Positions 38,419 through 47,735 are shown, numbered from the stretch's first letter. The stretch: DNA of 64,000 nt from Williamsia muralis (GCF_002735905.1 NZ_PEBD01000004.1:496001-560000); one strand, 5' to 3'. Program-made: numbers and translations. The notes: generated by a model not told the origin, from the letters alone.

Positions 38419-39498
38419 GTGGCGTTACGTGTAGTGGTCTGGTCAACCGGCACGATCGGCAAGCTGGCGATAGCGGGTGTGCTCGCCCGCCCCGAACTCG
38501 AACTCGTCGGGGTCTGGGTGTCGAATCCCGACAAGGTGGGCAAGGACGTCGGCGAGCTCGCCGGCCTGGGCCGCGAACTGGGAATCGCTGCCAGCGGAGA
38601 CAAAGAAGAACTGCTGGCGCTGCGCCCCGACTGCATCGTGCACGGAGCCATGACCGACGACCGCATCATGGAATCGGTCGAGGACCTGATCAGCTTCCTC
38701 GAAGCAGGGGTCAACGTGGTCTCGTCCGGACCGGTTGCGCTGGTCTATCCGGACGGTGTGTTCCCCGACGACTTCAACGAGCGCATACGCGCGGCAGCGC
38801 GAGCGGGCAACGCCAGTCTCCACGTCAACGGCATCGATCCGGGTTTCGCCAATGACGTCCTGCCGTTGGCGATGACGTCGTTGTCCAAGCGGATCGACGA
38901 ACTGCGAGTGGCCGAGATCGCCGACTACTCCACGTATTACCAGCCCATGACGATGACCGAGCTGTTCGGTTTCGGTAAACCCATGGACCATCAGTCGATG
39001 CTCTGGATGCCGGGGGTGTTGTCGCTGGCGTGGGGTCCCGTCGTGCGCCAGCTCGCCGCCGGCCTCGACCTCACCCTGGATGAGCCCCTCTTGGAGCGGA
39101 TCGACCGACGACCTGCCGAAGAGGACTACGACATCGCGTCGTGCCACATCGCCAAGGGGACGATGGCTGCGGTGCGGTTCGAGGTGATCGGCACCGTCAA
39201 CGGATCTGAGCGCATCATTCTCGAACACGTCACCCGCACGAAGGCCGATGCCCAACCCGAGTGGCCGATCCCCAGTCACGGCGACGGCTGCTATCGCATC
39301 GAGATCACCGGCGATCCGGTGATGACGGTCGACTTCGTGCACCACGGCGAGAACGGCGATCACAACGATTCCGGAATGCTGGTCACCGCAATGCGTTTGG
39401 TGAACGCTGTCCAGGCCGTGGTGGAGGCCCAGCCCGGTCTGCTGACCGCGTTGGACCTCCCGCAGATCACCGGTCGGGGATTGGTCACCAAGGACTGA
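38419..39498 (+). CDS. Dihydrodipicolinate-reductase-like NAD(P)-dependent oxidoreductase
   Basis: 359 residues. The N-terminal Rossmann motif VVWSTGTIGKLAIAGVL is at residues 4-20. A DapB-like core (PDCIVHGAMTDDRIMESVEDLISFLEAGVNVVSS) follows. The C-terminal domain belongs to the group annotated as DapB-like or 2,4-diaminopentanoate-dehydrogenase-like proteins, common in multiple copies in Mycobacteriales. A KstR-like operator suggests a role with steroids or lipids rather than lysine synthesis; the reaction is unknown. GTG start with GGAGG 12 bases upstream. Confidence 0.75.
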   Translation: MALRVVVWSTGTIGKLAIAGVLARPELELVGVWVSNPDKVGKDVGELAGLGRELGIAASGDKEELLALRPDCIVHGAMTDDRIMESVEDLISFLEAGVNVVSSGPVALVYPDGVFPDDFNERIRAAARAGNASLHVNGIDPGFANDVLPLAMTSLSKRIDELRVAEIADYSTYYQPMTMTELFGFGKPMDHQSMLWMPGVLSLAWGPVVRQLAAGLDLTLDEPLLERIDRRPAEEDYDIASCHIAKGTMAAVRFEVIGTVNGSERIILEHVTRTKADAQPEWPIPSHGDGCYRIEITGDPVMTVDFVHHGENGDHNDSGMLVTAMRLVNAVQAVVEAQPGLLTALDLPQITGRGLVTKD

Positions 39499-39516
39499 GG
39501 TGACCACCGGCGACCA

Positions 39517-40548
39517 TCAGATGGCCGCCGGTGTGGCGCCGGAGTCGGCCGAAGCCTTGCTCCCGGCGACCTTGAGCTGCCCCTCCGCCACCATGAAGGT
39601 CACGAAGTCACGCATCGTGTCGGCGACCGGCCTCGGCGAGTGGCCGAGCTCGGTTCGGGCCTTGGTGCCATCGACCACCGGGGAGGCCTCGAGGGACCCG
39701 AGTGCCGCCTTCGACATCAGATCGGATTTGAAGAGTCGGCAGATGGGCTCGGCGACCGGCAGGATGGCCTTCACCATGCTCATCGGGAACGCGAATGCCG
39801 GCCCGCGACGCCCTGCTTCTCGGGCGACCATCTGGAACGCCTCGAGCATGGTGACCATCTGCCCGGTGAGCAGATAGTTCTCACCGGTCCGGCCGTGCTC
39901 GGCCGCGGCGATCAGGCCGGCCGCGACATCACGCACGTCGATGAGATCGAATCCTCCGGTGACCAGTGCGGGCACGCGGCCACGCGCCGAATCCAGCAGC
40001 ATCCCGTTGATGCGTGAGAACGGGGTGTGGTCCACCGGGCCGATCACGGCGGTCGGGTTGCAGATCACCCCGTCCAGTCCGCGGTCGATGACCTTGCGCA
40101 GCTCTTGTTCACCTGCCCATTTCGACCTGTCGTAGACCGGCAGCTCGGCGTTGTCCGACCGGCTCGATGTCTCGTCGATGACACCACCGCAGGTGTACTG
40201 GTCGTACGAGTGGATCGAACTGCAGTGCACCATACGCCGGGCGCCTACGGCCAGCGCTGCTTCTGCGACAGTGCGGACACCTTCGGTGTTGATCCGCCAG
40301 GCGTTGTCGTCGGTGTGGCGCAGCGTGATCACCGCGACCAGGTGGAACACCACGTCCACTCCGGTCAGTGCCTCGGTGATCGACTCCGGATCGAGGATGT
40401 CAGCGCTCACCCAGGCGACCGCACCGTGGTCGGCGGCATCGACGGGGTGGTGCCTGTCGATGGCGACGACGGAATGACCGTCGGCGACCAGACGGTCGAC
40501 GAGATTGCGACCCACAAATCCTGCGGCTCCGGTGACTGCTGCTTTCAT
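39517..40548 (-). CDS. NAD-dependent epimerase / 3beta-hydroxysteroid dehydrogenase-like
   Basis: 343-residue extended SDR. Nucleotide motif VTGAAGFVGRNLVDRL is at residues 5-20. VHCSSIHSYD precedes the active-site YDRSKWAGEQ (YxxxK). The class includes 3beta-HSD/isomerases and sugar-nucleotide epimerases. A perfect KstR-type palindrome 65 bases upstream favours a steroid substrate. ATG 40548 is chosen over an in-frame GTG three codons upstream. It converges with the preceding gene. Confidence 0.78.
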   Translation of the reverse strand: MKAAVTGAAGFVGRNLVDRLVADGHSVVAIDRHHPVDAADHGAVAWVSADILDPESITEALTGVDVVFHLVAVITLRHTDDNAWRINTEGVRTVAEAALAVGARRMVHCSSIHSYDQYTCGGVIDETSSRSDNAELPVYDRSKWAGEQELRKVIDRGLDGVICNPTAVIGPVDHTPFSRINGMLLDSARGRVPALVTGGFDLIDVRDVAAGLIAAAEHGRTGENYLLTGQMVTMLEAFQMVAREAGRRGPAFAFPMSMVKAILPVAEPICRLFKSDLMSKAALGSLEASPVVDGTKARTELGHSPRPVADTMRDFVTFMVAEGQLKVAGSKASADSGATPAAI

Positions 40549-40612
40549 GACGATCACTTTCGTTGTGGCCGGGCTCGGCTTCAGGCCACTCGCCGGCGGT
40601 TCGGCACCACAC

Positions 40613-40626
40613 TAGAACATGTTCTA
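40613..40626. promoter_or_regulatory. KstR-like operator (perfect palindrome)
   Basis: CTAGAACATGTTCTAG (40612-40627) is a perfect 16-bp palindrome with the AACnnGTT core. It lies upstream of the leftward 3beta-HSD-like gene, and 136 bases before the rightward dioxygenase gene that it might also influence. Confidence 0.8.
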
Positions 40627-40762
40627 GTTTTGATGAACCGTCCAGTTACGTCGCATGGGTGAGGGGACTGGTCGCGGGGCTCGTATTAAGACCACGTGAC
40701 AACTTCGACGACGGGACACGCTCGCCCTGAAAGAACTCCTGACCAGGGCTAACGTCTTGTGA

Positions 40763-41611
40763 ATGACAATTGTGACCGCAGGCCCCGGCGTATACGGACC
40801 CGACGACATCGAGGGTCTCCTCTGGTTCTACGACATGCACGGCTACGTCGTGTTGCGGGGGATGCTCGCCGAAGCCGACACCGCGGCCATCGAATCGGAG
40901 TGCGTCGACGCCCAGCAGAAGGTGGTGTCCGGGGAACTCGACGACCGCTACGGCTCGACGGTGTTCCTCGATGAGGCTGCCAAGGCCGACAAGTTCGCCA
41001 ACTACGTGGAGTACATCAGCGAACTGTCGCCGGCGGTCGACGCCGCGATCACCCACCCCGTGCTGATCGACATCATGAAACAGCTTGTCGGCGAATCATG
41101 TTGGATCCGGGCCCACGAACAGAACGGCGTGGTGTACCAAGATGCCCGGCCTGGAAGGGAGTCGGGCTACACGCGTATCGGCTGGCATTCCGACTGGCAG
41201 GCGAGCCCCAGTCTCGATGTCTGGCCGAGCACCGCCTTCACCGTGCACATCGACGGCACCAGCCCGGCGAACGGATTCCTGCGGGTGGTGCCGGGAAGTC
41301 ACCTGTGGGCGACCCCTGCGCCGTATCGCAATGCCAACGGGGTGTCGGTGCCGTCGACGGCGCGACCCTCGGGCGGCCGCACCGACCGCACACCACCGTT
41401 CGAGATGCCGCTCGGATTCGAGAAGATCCGCGGTGAGGTGGGCGTCTACGCCGAACGCGGCGACATCATCTTGCACGACGCCTACCTGTGGCATTCCGCA
41501 GCCCGGGCCACCGACGATGCCGCGCTGCGCAGGCACGTGCGCGGCGGTTACTTCGGCGGCGTGAAACCTGCTGCCGGCGTAGAGGAATTCATCAAGAACG
41601 CGGCACGGTAG
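40763..41611 (+). CDS. PhyH/EctD-type Fe(II)/2-oxoglutarate dioxygenase
   Basis: 282 residues, phytanoyl-CoA dioxygenase superfamily. The iron triad reads His142-x-Asp144 (GWHSDW) and His244 (YLWHSAA). The 2-oxoglutarate-binding Arg is probably in the RRHVRGGYF segment. VVPGSHLW is the typical strand after the first ligands. EctD-like layout, but there are no ectoine genes nearby, so the substrate is open. Weak ribosome site before ATG 40763. Confidence 0.8.
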   Translation: MTIVTAGPGVYGPDDIEGLLWFYDMHGYVVLRGMLAEADTAAIESECVDAQQKVVSGELDDRYGSTVFLDEAAKADKFANYVEYISELSPAVDAAITHPVLIDIMKQLVGESCWIRAHEQNGVVYQDARPGRESGYTRIGWHSDWQASPSLDVWPSTAFTVHIDGTSPANGFLRVVPGSHLWATPAPYRNANGVSVPSTARPSGGRTDRTPPFEMPLGFEKIRGEVGVYAERGDIILHDAYLWHSAARATDDAALRRHVRGGYFGGVKPAAGVEEFIKNAAR

Positions 41612-41650
41612 ACAACGCGGGCCGAGACACGTGGCCGAGGCTCGCGACCG

Positions 41651-43159
41651 TTACAGATCCCAGGTGTGCACGGGCGCGCCGTCATGCATCCGTTCTATGT
41701 ACTCGCGCAGCATCCCGGCCAGCGCCTCCTCGCGACTGTCGCCGGCCTGCTCGCGCGCTTGCACCGAGGCACGTTGCCACACCGAACCGGTTTGCCGGTT
41801 GAGGGCACGTCCCTCGATGACCGAGAGATAACGGTCGCGGGCGTCGGCGCTCACACCGAACGCCTGTAGCCCTTCGTCGGCCAGCGGCAACAACTTTCGC
41901 AGAACGAGCTCGTCGGGTCGTACCCAGCCGAGCGTCGGCCAATACAGTTGCGAGTCGATCCCGTCACGTGAGGCCGCCTGCAGGTTCTCGGCTGCGGCAT
42001 CAAACGACATCTGCGACCACAGCGGCCGTTCGGCGTCGACCAGGCCACGCAGCACGCCGTAATAGAACGAGGCATTGGCCATGATGTCGACAACGGTCGG
42101 TCCTGCAGGCAACACCCGGTTCTCGATGCGCAGATGCGCGTGACCGTCGACCACGTCGTACACCGGACGGTTCCAGCGATAGACGGTGCCGTTGTGCATG
42201 CGCAGCTCTGTCAGCTCGGGGATCGTGCCCGCCTCGAGCTGTTCGAGTGGGTCATCGTCGGAGACCACCGGCAGCAGCGACGGGAAGTACCGGGTGTTCT
42301 CCTCGAAGAGGTCGAAGATCGTTGTGATCCAACGCTCCCCGAACCACACGCGGGGACGGACGCCCTGATTGATGAGTTCCTGCGGCCTGGTGTCGGTGGC
42401 CTGCTGGAACACCGGGATGCGGCTTTCGTGCCAGAGTGCCCGGCCAGCCAGGAAAGGCGAATTGCCGGCCAGTGCCACCTGGACACCTGCGATGGCCTGT
42501 GCCGCGTTCCAGTGATCCGCGAAATCCTCAGGTGCCACCCGCAGATGCAGCTGCAGTGACGTGCAGGCCGCCTCGGGCAAGATCGAGTCGATCGAGGTGT
42601 GCAGCCGTTCGGATTCGCCACCCGGGGCCAGTGGCACTCCGGTGATGTCGAGTTCGATGTCCTCGCCGCGGGCGGCGAAAATCTGCTGGTTCAGCAGATC
42701 GTACCGCGGATTGGCCGAGATCCATTGATGCGCAAAGTGTTCCTGGCGCAACGTCGGCAGCATGCCGATCATCACCAAGTGGTTGTCGGTGCCGGCCGCG
42801 CGCTCCTCCGCGCGGTTCAGTGAATCGCGCAGAGCCTGCTCGAGCGACACGGTGTCGCCGCCGACGAATGGGCGGGGTGACACGTTGATCTCGATGTTGA
42901 ACTGGCCCAACTCGGTTTGGTAGTCGGGGTCGGCGATCGCCTCGAGCACAGTGGCATTCGACATCGCCGGGTTCATCGCCCGATCGACCAGGTTGAGTTC
43001 GACCTCCATGCCGAGTAACGGCTGCGGTGGATTGCCCTGATCGGTGAAGAGTCCGTCCGCCAGCATCCGGGCGACAGCCTCTGTGCATCGCCCGACCTGT
43101 TCGCGGAACAGTCGGCGGTCCTCGCGGCTGAACTCTTGGGTGTTCACATCCGTGCCCAT
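41651..43159 (-). CDS. GCS2-family glutamate-cysteine-ligase-like carboxylate-amine ligase
   Basis: 502 residues. Typical type-2 GCS features: PLLGMEVELNLVD near residue 48, LGQFNIEINVSPRP near residue 84, SLQLHLRV for the substrate/Mg site, and RIENRVLPAGPTVVDIMAN. It could make gamma-glutamylcysteine (as EgtA does for ergothioneine) or another gamma-glutamyl amide. No egtB-E genes are adjacent, so the specific role is open. It runs in the same direction as the ABC-F and helR genes upstream. Confidence 0.75.
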   Translation of the reverse strand: MGTDVNTQEFSREDRRLFREQVGRCTEAVARMLADGLFTDQGNPPQPLLGMEVELNLVDRAMNPAMSNATVLEAIADPDYQTELGQFNIEINVSPRPFVGGDTVSLEQALRDSLNRAEERAAGTDNHLVMIGMLPTLRQEHFAHQWISANPRYDLLNQQIFAARGEDIELDITGVPLAPGGESERLHTSIDSILPEAACTSLQLHLRVAPEDFADHWNAAQAIAGVQVALAGNSPFLAGRALWHESRIPVFQQATDTRPQELINQGVRPRVWFGERWITTIFDLFEENTRYFPSLLPVVSDDDPLEQLEAGTIPELTELRMHNGTVYRWNRPVYDVVDGHAHLRIENRVLPAGPTVVDIMANASFYYGVLRGLVDAERPLWSQMSFDAAAENLQAASRDGIDSQLYWPTLGWVRPDELVLRKLLPLADEGLQAFGVSADARDRYLSVIEGRALNRQTGSVWQRASVQAREQAGDSREEALAGMLREYIERMHDGAPVHTWDL

Positions 43160-43224
43160 TGACTCATGGTGTCACGGACTTCCCGTGATGTTCTCCCCGA
43201 CGGGGGCCTGTGCAGAACTGCCGG

Positions 43225-44808
43225 TCAGGCCACAGTCTCCGACAACCGGCCCGCGTCGAGGCGCCATTTGCGTGTCGAGCGCGCCGTGGCAAGCATCCGT
43301 CTGTCGTGCGTGACCAACAGGACTGTCCCGGAGAACGACTCGACTGCCTGCTCCAACTGTTCGATGGCCGGAAGGTCCAGGTGGTTGGTCGGTTCGTCGA
43401 GCACAAGCAGGTTCACCCCGCGGGCCTGCAACAGCGCCAGGGCGGCGCGGGTGCGTTCACCGGGCGACAGCGAATCGGCCGGCCGCATCACGTGGTGACC
43501 GCGCAGACCGAACTTGGCGAGCAGGGTACGCACGTCGGCCTCGGTGAGATCGGGGACCTGCACGGCGAAGGCGTCGGCCAGTGGGGTCTCGCCGGTGAAC
43601 AACGCACGTGCCTGATCCACCTCGCCCACGAGGACTCCGGCGCCCAATACAGCCGTGCCCTGGTCAGGGGTGACGGTGCCCAGGAGTAGCCCGAGAAGTG
43701 TCGATTTGCCTGAACCGTTCGCTCCGGTGATCACGATGCGGTCGCCGACGTTGACCTGTGTGCTGATGGGTCCGAGTGTGAAGCCGTCGCGGACGACAGC
43801 CGCGTCGTTGAGGGTGGCCACCACGGTGCCCGACCGTGGAGCGGTGGCGATCTCCATCCGCAGCTCCCACTCTTTCCGGGGTTCGGCCACCTCGTCGAGG
43901 CGTTCGATGCGGCGCTGCGTCTGCCTGGCCTTGGCCGCCTGCTTCTCGGTCGACTCCAACCGGACCGCGCGACCCATCTTGTCGTTGTCCTTGGACTTAC
44001 GGCGCGCGTTGCGCACACCGTGCTCCATCCAGCCGCGCTGCATCTGTGCGCGTTCGGTCAACGCGTTCTTGGTGTCGGCGTATTGGTCGTACGCGTCGCG
44101 CGCATGCTGACGGGCCACCTCGCGTTCGACGAGGAACGCTTCGTAACCGCCGGAGTACACCGACACCTGCTGCTGCGCGAGGTCCAGCTCGATGATGCCC
44201 GTGACGGTCCGGGCCAGGAATTCCCTGTCGTGGCTGACGATCACCAGCGGTGTGCGAGCACCGCGGACGAAGATCTCGAGTTGATCGAGCCCGTCGAGGT
44301 CGAGGTCGTTGGTCGGTTCGTCGAGAAGGAGGATGTCGTAGCGGGACAACAACAACGCCGCCAAGCCGACCCTGGCCACCTGTCCACCCGACAGGGTGGT
44401 CATCGGTGCGTCCAGGTCGATCGTCAGGCCCAGCTCCGAGGTGACCTGTTCGGCGCGCTCGTCGAAGTCCGCCCCACCCAGGTGCAGCCAGCGTTCGAGC
44501 GCCGGCGAATACAGGTCGTCGCCGCCGTCCGCCAGTGCGGCGGCGGCCTCGTCCATCGCCGATTGCGCCTGCGCCACCCCCACCCGGCGGCACAGGAAGT
44601 GCCGGACCGACTCCCCGGAGACGAACTCGGCCTCCTGGGCGAGGTAGCCGACCTCGGCATCCGGGGGACTGAGGGTGATGGTGCCGTCGAAGTCGGCTGT
44701 GCCCTGGCCGGCGAGCAGCGTCAGGAGCGTCGACTTGCCGGCACCGTTGGCGCCGACCAGCCCGAACACGTCGCCCTCCGCAACGGTCAGATCCAGATCG
44801 GAGAACAA
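43225..44808 (-). CDS. ABC-F family ATPase (start codon uncertain)
   Basis: Two ABC cassettes in one soluble chain without membrane segments. Walker A GLVGANGAGKSTLL and ITGANGSGKSTLLG; signatures TLSGGQVARVGLA and LSPGERTRAALAL. An Arg/Lys-rich linker (around KSKDNDKMGRAVRLESTEKQAAK) matches the ribosome-binding PtIM type. ABC-F proteins act on the ribosome in translation rescue or antibiotic protection. TTG at 44808 is the first usual start codon, but conserved-looking coding sequence (LHAAGLSAGHGERT) continues upstream in frame to about 44862 behind an AAGGAG, with no ATG/GTG/TTG. Confidence 0.82.
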   Translation of the reverse strand: MFSDLDLTVAEGDVFGLVGANGAGKSTLLTLLAGQGTADFDGTITLSPPDAEVGYLAQEAEFVSGESVRHFLCRRVGVAQAQSAMDEAAAALADGGDDLYSPALERWLHLGGADFDERAEQVTSELGLTIDLDAPMTTLSGGQVARVGLAALLLSRYDILLLDEPTNDLDLDGLDQLEIFVRGARTPLVIVSHDREFLARTVTGIIELDLAQQQVSVYSGGYEAFLVEREVARQHARDAYDQYADTKNALTERAQMQRGWMEHGVRNARRKSKDNDKMGRAVRLESTEKQAAKARQTQRRIERLDEVAEPRKEWELRMEIATAPRSGTVVATLNDAAVVRDGFTLGPISTQVNVGDRIVITGANGSGKSTLLGLLLGTVTPDQGTAVLGAGVLVGEVDQARALFTGETPLADAFAVQVPDLTEADVRTLLAKFGLRGHHVMRPADSLSPGERTRAALALLQARGVNLLVLDEPTNHLDLPAIEQLEQAVESFSGTVLLVTHDRRMLATARSTRKWRLDAGRLSETVA

Positions 44809-44944
44809 CGTCCGCTCACCGTGACCTGCGGACAGTCCGGCGGCATGCAGGGTGGCGCTGATGGTGGTGACGCTCCTTCTCGGATTCTGGGCTGTCCGCA
44901 GGATATCGCCTCGACGCGGCGGCCCGGTTCCGCCGGTCGTGCCG

Positions 44945-47173
44945 TCACGAACCGGTGAGCACCACCAGTCGTTGCGTCGCGCGGGTCATCGCGACGTAGC
45001 GATCCACCGCGCCCTCGACACCGACACCGAACGACTCCGGGTCGATCAGGATGACCAGATCGAACTCGAGCCCCTTCGACAGCTGTGGCGTCAACCATCG
45101 GACGCGCGCAGGCTCCCCGAATCTGCTTGTGTCCACCTCGTCGTCATCGATGACACAGACCGTGCCGTCCGGGTTCTCCGCCAGCCAGGGCTCGATGATG
45201 GGGCCGAGTTCAATGATCGCGACGAGGTCGGTGACGGACTGGTGCTCCACCGGGAAGCCGCTGCGACGGACCGACATCGGCACGTTGGCATCGGGCACCA
45301 CGGCCCGGATCACAGGCTCGGCCTCGGTCATGACCTCTTCGGGCGTGCGGTAGTTGATACCGAGCGTCGCGACATCGATGCGGTCGAGTCCGACGCGTTC
45401 GAGTCTTTCCCGCCAGGACTCCATCCGAACCTCAGACGTTCCGGGGTCGGTCACCGTGAAGCCGTGCCGTGCCTGCGCGCGGTCGCCGACGATGGTGAAA
45501 CTACGAGAAGGGCACCGTAGCAACAACATCTGCCATTCGGCGTCGGTCAACTCCTGGGCTTCGTCGACGACGATGTGGGCAAACGGGCCCGCGTGGGGAT
45601 CGCCCGAGTCGTCCTGCCGGTCGGTGTCGTCGACCAAAGCCTGGCTCAGATCGTGGCCGCGCAACATCGACATCACGCGCAGTTCGGAGTCGTCGGATGC
45701 GATGAGGTCGTCGACCACCCCGGATCGGCGTTCGTGTTCGGCCCGCAGGTCTGCACGTCGGCGGCGGATGCGTGAGGCTGCCTCCGGGTCGCCCAGTCGG
45801 TGTCGGGCGGCGTCGAGAAGAGGCAGGTCAGAGACAGTCCACGCCCGCGGATCAGGACGTTGCAGTGCAGCGACCTCCTCGGAGTCGAGCCAGGGCGCAC
45901 ACATGCGGAGGTAGGCGGGAACTGACCACAGATCCCCGACGAGGTCGGCGGCGTCCACCATCGGCCAGGCCCGATTCAGCGCGGCGCGTAGATCTTCATT
46001 CTGCCGCAGCGACTTTCGAACCTGATCGGTTCCGACGTCACCCCGGTACCTGTCGATCAGGATCTCGATCAGTTCCTCCAGAATCGCCTCGCGTGCCTCG
46101 TTGTGGGGTGTGCCGCGGTCCGGTGACCGGAAAGCCGCCGCCCAGTCCTCGGCGCTCAGCCAGGTCTCGCTCCAGTCGGTCTCGACGGTCATGCCCTTCA
46201 GCGGCGGCTTCTCGTAGAATCGGACGGCCACCTCGACGGCGTTCACCAAGTCCACCGATGCTTTGAGTCGCGCCACCGCCGGGTCGGCTTCGACCTGAGC
46301 CGTCGCCCCCTCCGGCACGAGGTCTCTCAAGGTGCACGTCCGCACCCCCTCTTCTCCGAGGCTGGGCAGGACATCGGCGACGTAGGACAGATAGGGCTCG
46401 TGTGGACCGACGAACAAAACGCCGCCCCGTTGATGGCCGAGGCGCGGGTCCGAGTAGAGGAGGTAGGCCGTTCGATGCAGTGCGACAACGGTTTTGCCGG
46501 TGCCCGGTCCACCGTCGACGACGAGTGCACCGCGCGATCCGCCACGGATGATGGCATCTTGATCCGCCGCGATCGTGCCCAGGACGTCGCGCATCTTGGC
46601 CGATCGGTTCTGTCCCAGACTTGCGATGAACGCCGACTGGTCATCGAGCGCTGCGCTGCGTTCCGCGTCTGCGACCCCCTGACCTTCCATGATGAAGACC
46701 TCATCCCAGTAGTCGGTGATCTTCTCGCCGGACCATCGGTAGCGACGGCGGCGGGTCAGGCCCATCGGATCGGCATGGGTGGCACCGAAAAACGGCTCGG
46801 CGACGGGGGAGCGCCAGTCGACCATCAGTTGCCGCCCAGAGCTGTCCGTCAGTCCCAGTCGCCCGACATACACCGGTTCTGAACCGTCCGCGCCCACCAT
46901 GTGCCCGAGACACAGGTCGACGCCGAACCGCCGCAGTGTGCGCAGGCGCGCAGTGAGCCGGTGGACCTCCATGTCCCGGTCCATGGCCGCCCGGCCCTCG
47001 CCTCCCGGCGCCTTCCGTTCGGCGTCGATGCGATCCCGCAGGTTCGAGATCGTCTCTTCCAAACTCCTCGCGACGTGGGTGAAATGGTGCTCATCGTCCG
47101 CGATCAGTACGGGGTCGGCCTTGCGTGCCAGGTGGTGGGGTAGGTCGAAAACACTGGTGGACAACGGGTTCAA
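44945..47173 (-). CDS. helR: HelR-type RNA-polymerase-associated helicase (rifamycin tolerance)
   Basis: 742-residue UvrD/HelD-like superfamily 1 protein. An N-terminal coiled coil (about residues 30-80: LEETISNLRDRIDAERK, then HRLTARLRTL) can enter the polymerase secondary channel. Walker A GGPGTGKT is at 221-228. C-terminal helicase motifs include FAHIVVDEAQELTDAEW, FTIVGDRAQA and PQLSKGLEFDLVI. HelR displaces rifamycins and recycles RNA polymerase in actinobacteria. The TTG start is 8 bases from GAGGAG; the nearer ATG is out of frame and stops after 3 codons. A rifamycin-associated element lies about 100 bases upstream. Confidence 0.85.
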   Translation of the reverse strand: MNPLSTSVFDLPHHLARKADPVLIADDEHHFTHVARSLEETISNLRDRIDAERKAPGGEGRAAMDRDMEVHRLTARLRTLRRFGVDLCLGHMVGADGSEPVYVGRLGLTDSSGRQLMVDWRSPVAEPFFGATHADPMGLTRRRRYRWSGEKITDYWDEVFIMEGQGVADAERSAALDDQSAFIASLGQNRSAKMRDVLGTIAADQDAIIRGGSRGALVVDGGPGTGKTVVALHRTAYLLYSDPRLGHQRGGVLFVGPHEPYLSYVADVLPSLGEEGVRTCTLRDLVPEGATAQVEADPAVARLKASVDLVNAVEVAVRFYEKPPLKGMTVETDWSETWLSAEDWAAAFRSPDRGTPHNEAREAILEELIEILIDRYRGDVGTDQVRKSLRQNEDLRAALNRAWPMVDAADLVGDLWSVPAYLRMCAPWLDSEEVAALQRPDPRAWTVSDLPLLDAARHRLGDPEAASRIRRRRADLRAEHERRSGVVDDLIASDDSELRVMSMLRGHDLSQALVDDTDRQDDSGDPHAGPFAHIVVDEAQELTDAEWQMLLLRCPSRSFTIVGDRAQARHGFTVTDPGTSEVRMESWRERLERVGLDRIDVATLGINYRTPEEVMTEAEPVIRAVVPDANVPMSVRRSGFPVEHQSVTDLVAIIELGPIIEPWLAENPDGTVCVIDDDEVDTSRFGEPARVRWLTPQLSKGLEFDLVILIDPESFGVGVEGAVDRYVAMTRATQRLVVLTGS

Positions 47174-47272
47174 GCGCTCATCTCCTCTGACGGCTCCGCA
47201 TCGCGACGGCTTGCTGCCACTGCACGGAAGGGCCGAAAGTTGGCCGTGGACAGTGAGTTTGCGCCCTCTACC

Positions 47273-47291
47273 GGGCCTTGCCGCAAGCCCC
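47273..47291 (-). promoter_or_regulatory. Rifamycin-associated element (RAE) before helR
   Basis: GGGGCTTGCGGCAAGGCCC on the - strand is a 19-bp imperfect inverted repeat identical to the RAE sequence as I recall it from actinobacterial rifamycin-inducible genes. It lies 100 bases upstream of the helR start in the expected orientation. Confidence 0.85.
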
Positions 47292-47306
47292 TGGGTGCGC
47301 TATAAA
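47278..47306 (+). promoter_or_regulatory. Sigma-70-type promoter of the sterol-carrier-like gene
   Basis: TTGCCG (47278) and TATAAA (47301) are separated by exactly 17 bases, giving a predicted start around 47313 and a leader of about 20 bases. The -35 lies inside the RAE, so the two divergent promoters could interfere. Confidence 0.6.
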
Positions 47307-47333
47307 TTAGAAGGGGCAAGGACACGTGCATCG

Positions 47334-47735
47334 GTGGGCGTGCCACGATTGGGTGTGCCTTCTCGTAAGCCGGTCGACCCGGCAGCCATGCGTGCCGCGG
47401 TGGCGCTGGTCGTACCGTGGCTGAACGATCCCGCGGCCGCCGAGCCGACACGAGCCGAACTGGCCGATGCCGTGCGAACCTCTGCCCGCACCCTCGCTCA
47501 GGTCGCACCTGGTTCATCGGTCGAGGTGCGGGTTCCCCCGTTCGTCGCGGTGCAGTGCATCGAGGGACCTCGACACACCCGGGGCACGCCGCCGAATGTG
47601 GTGGAAACAAATTCGCGCACTTGGCTGTTGTTGGTGACGGGACAGCTCGAACTCGTCGACGCAATCGACTCGGGGATGGTCACCGCATCGGGGAGTCGCG
47701 CCAGGGAGATCAATCACTGGCTACCGCTCGTCTAG
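47334..47735 (+). CDS. Sterol-carrier-family protein (Rv0807 type)
   Basis: 133 residues. It corresponds by position (just before purF) and size to M. tuberculosis Rv0807, annotated with an SCP-like fold. It has an N-terminal basic stretch, helices AAMRAAVALVVPWL and LADAVRTSARTLAQVA, then strands SVEVRVPPFVAVQCIEG and TWLLLVTGQ, ending AREINHWLPLV. Function is unknown; the fold suggests binding of a small hydrophobic ligand. GTG 47334 is chosen (AAGGA about 11 bases upstream); GTGs at 47340 and 47355 are alternatives. Confidence 0.75.
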   Translation: MGVPRLGVPSRKPVDPAAMRAAVALVVPWLNDPAAAEPTRAELADAVRTSARTLAQVAPGSSVEVRVPPFVAVQCIEGPRHTRGTPPNVVETNSRTWLLLVTGQLELVDAIDSGMVTASGSRAREINHWLPLV

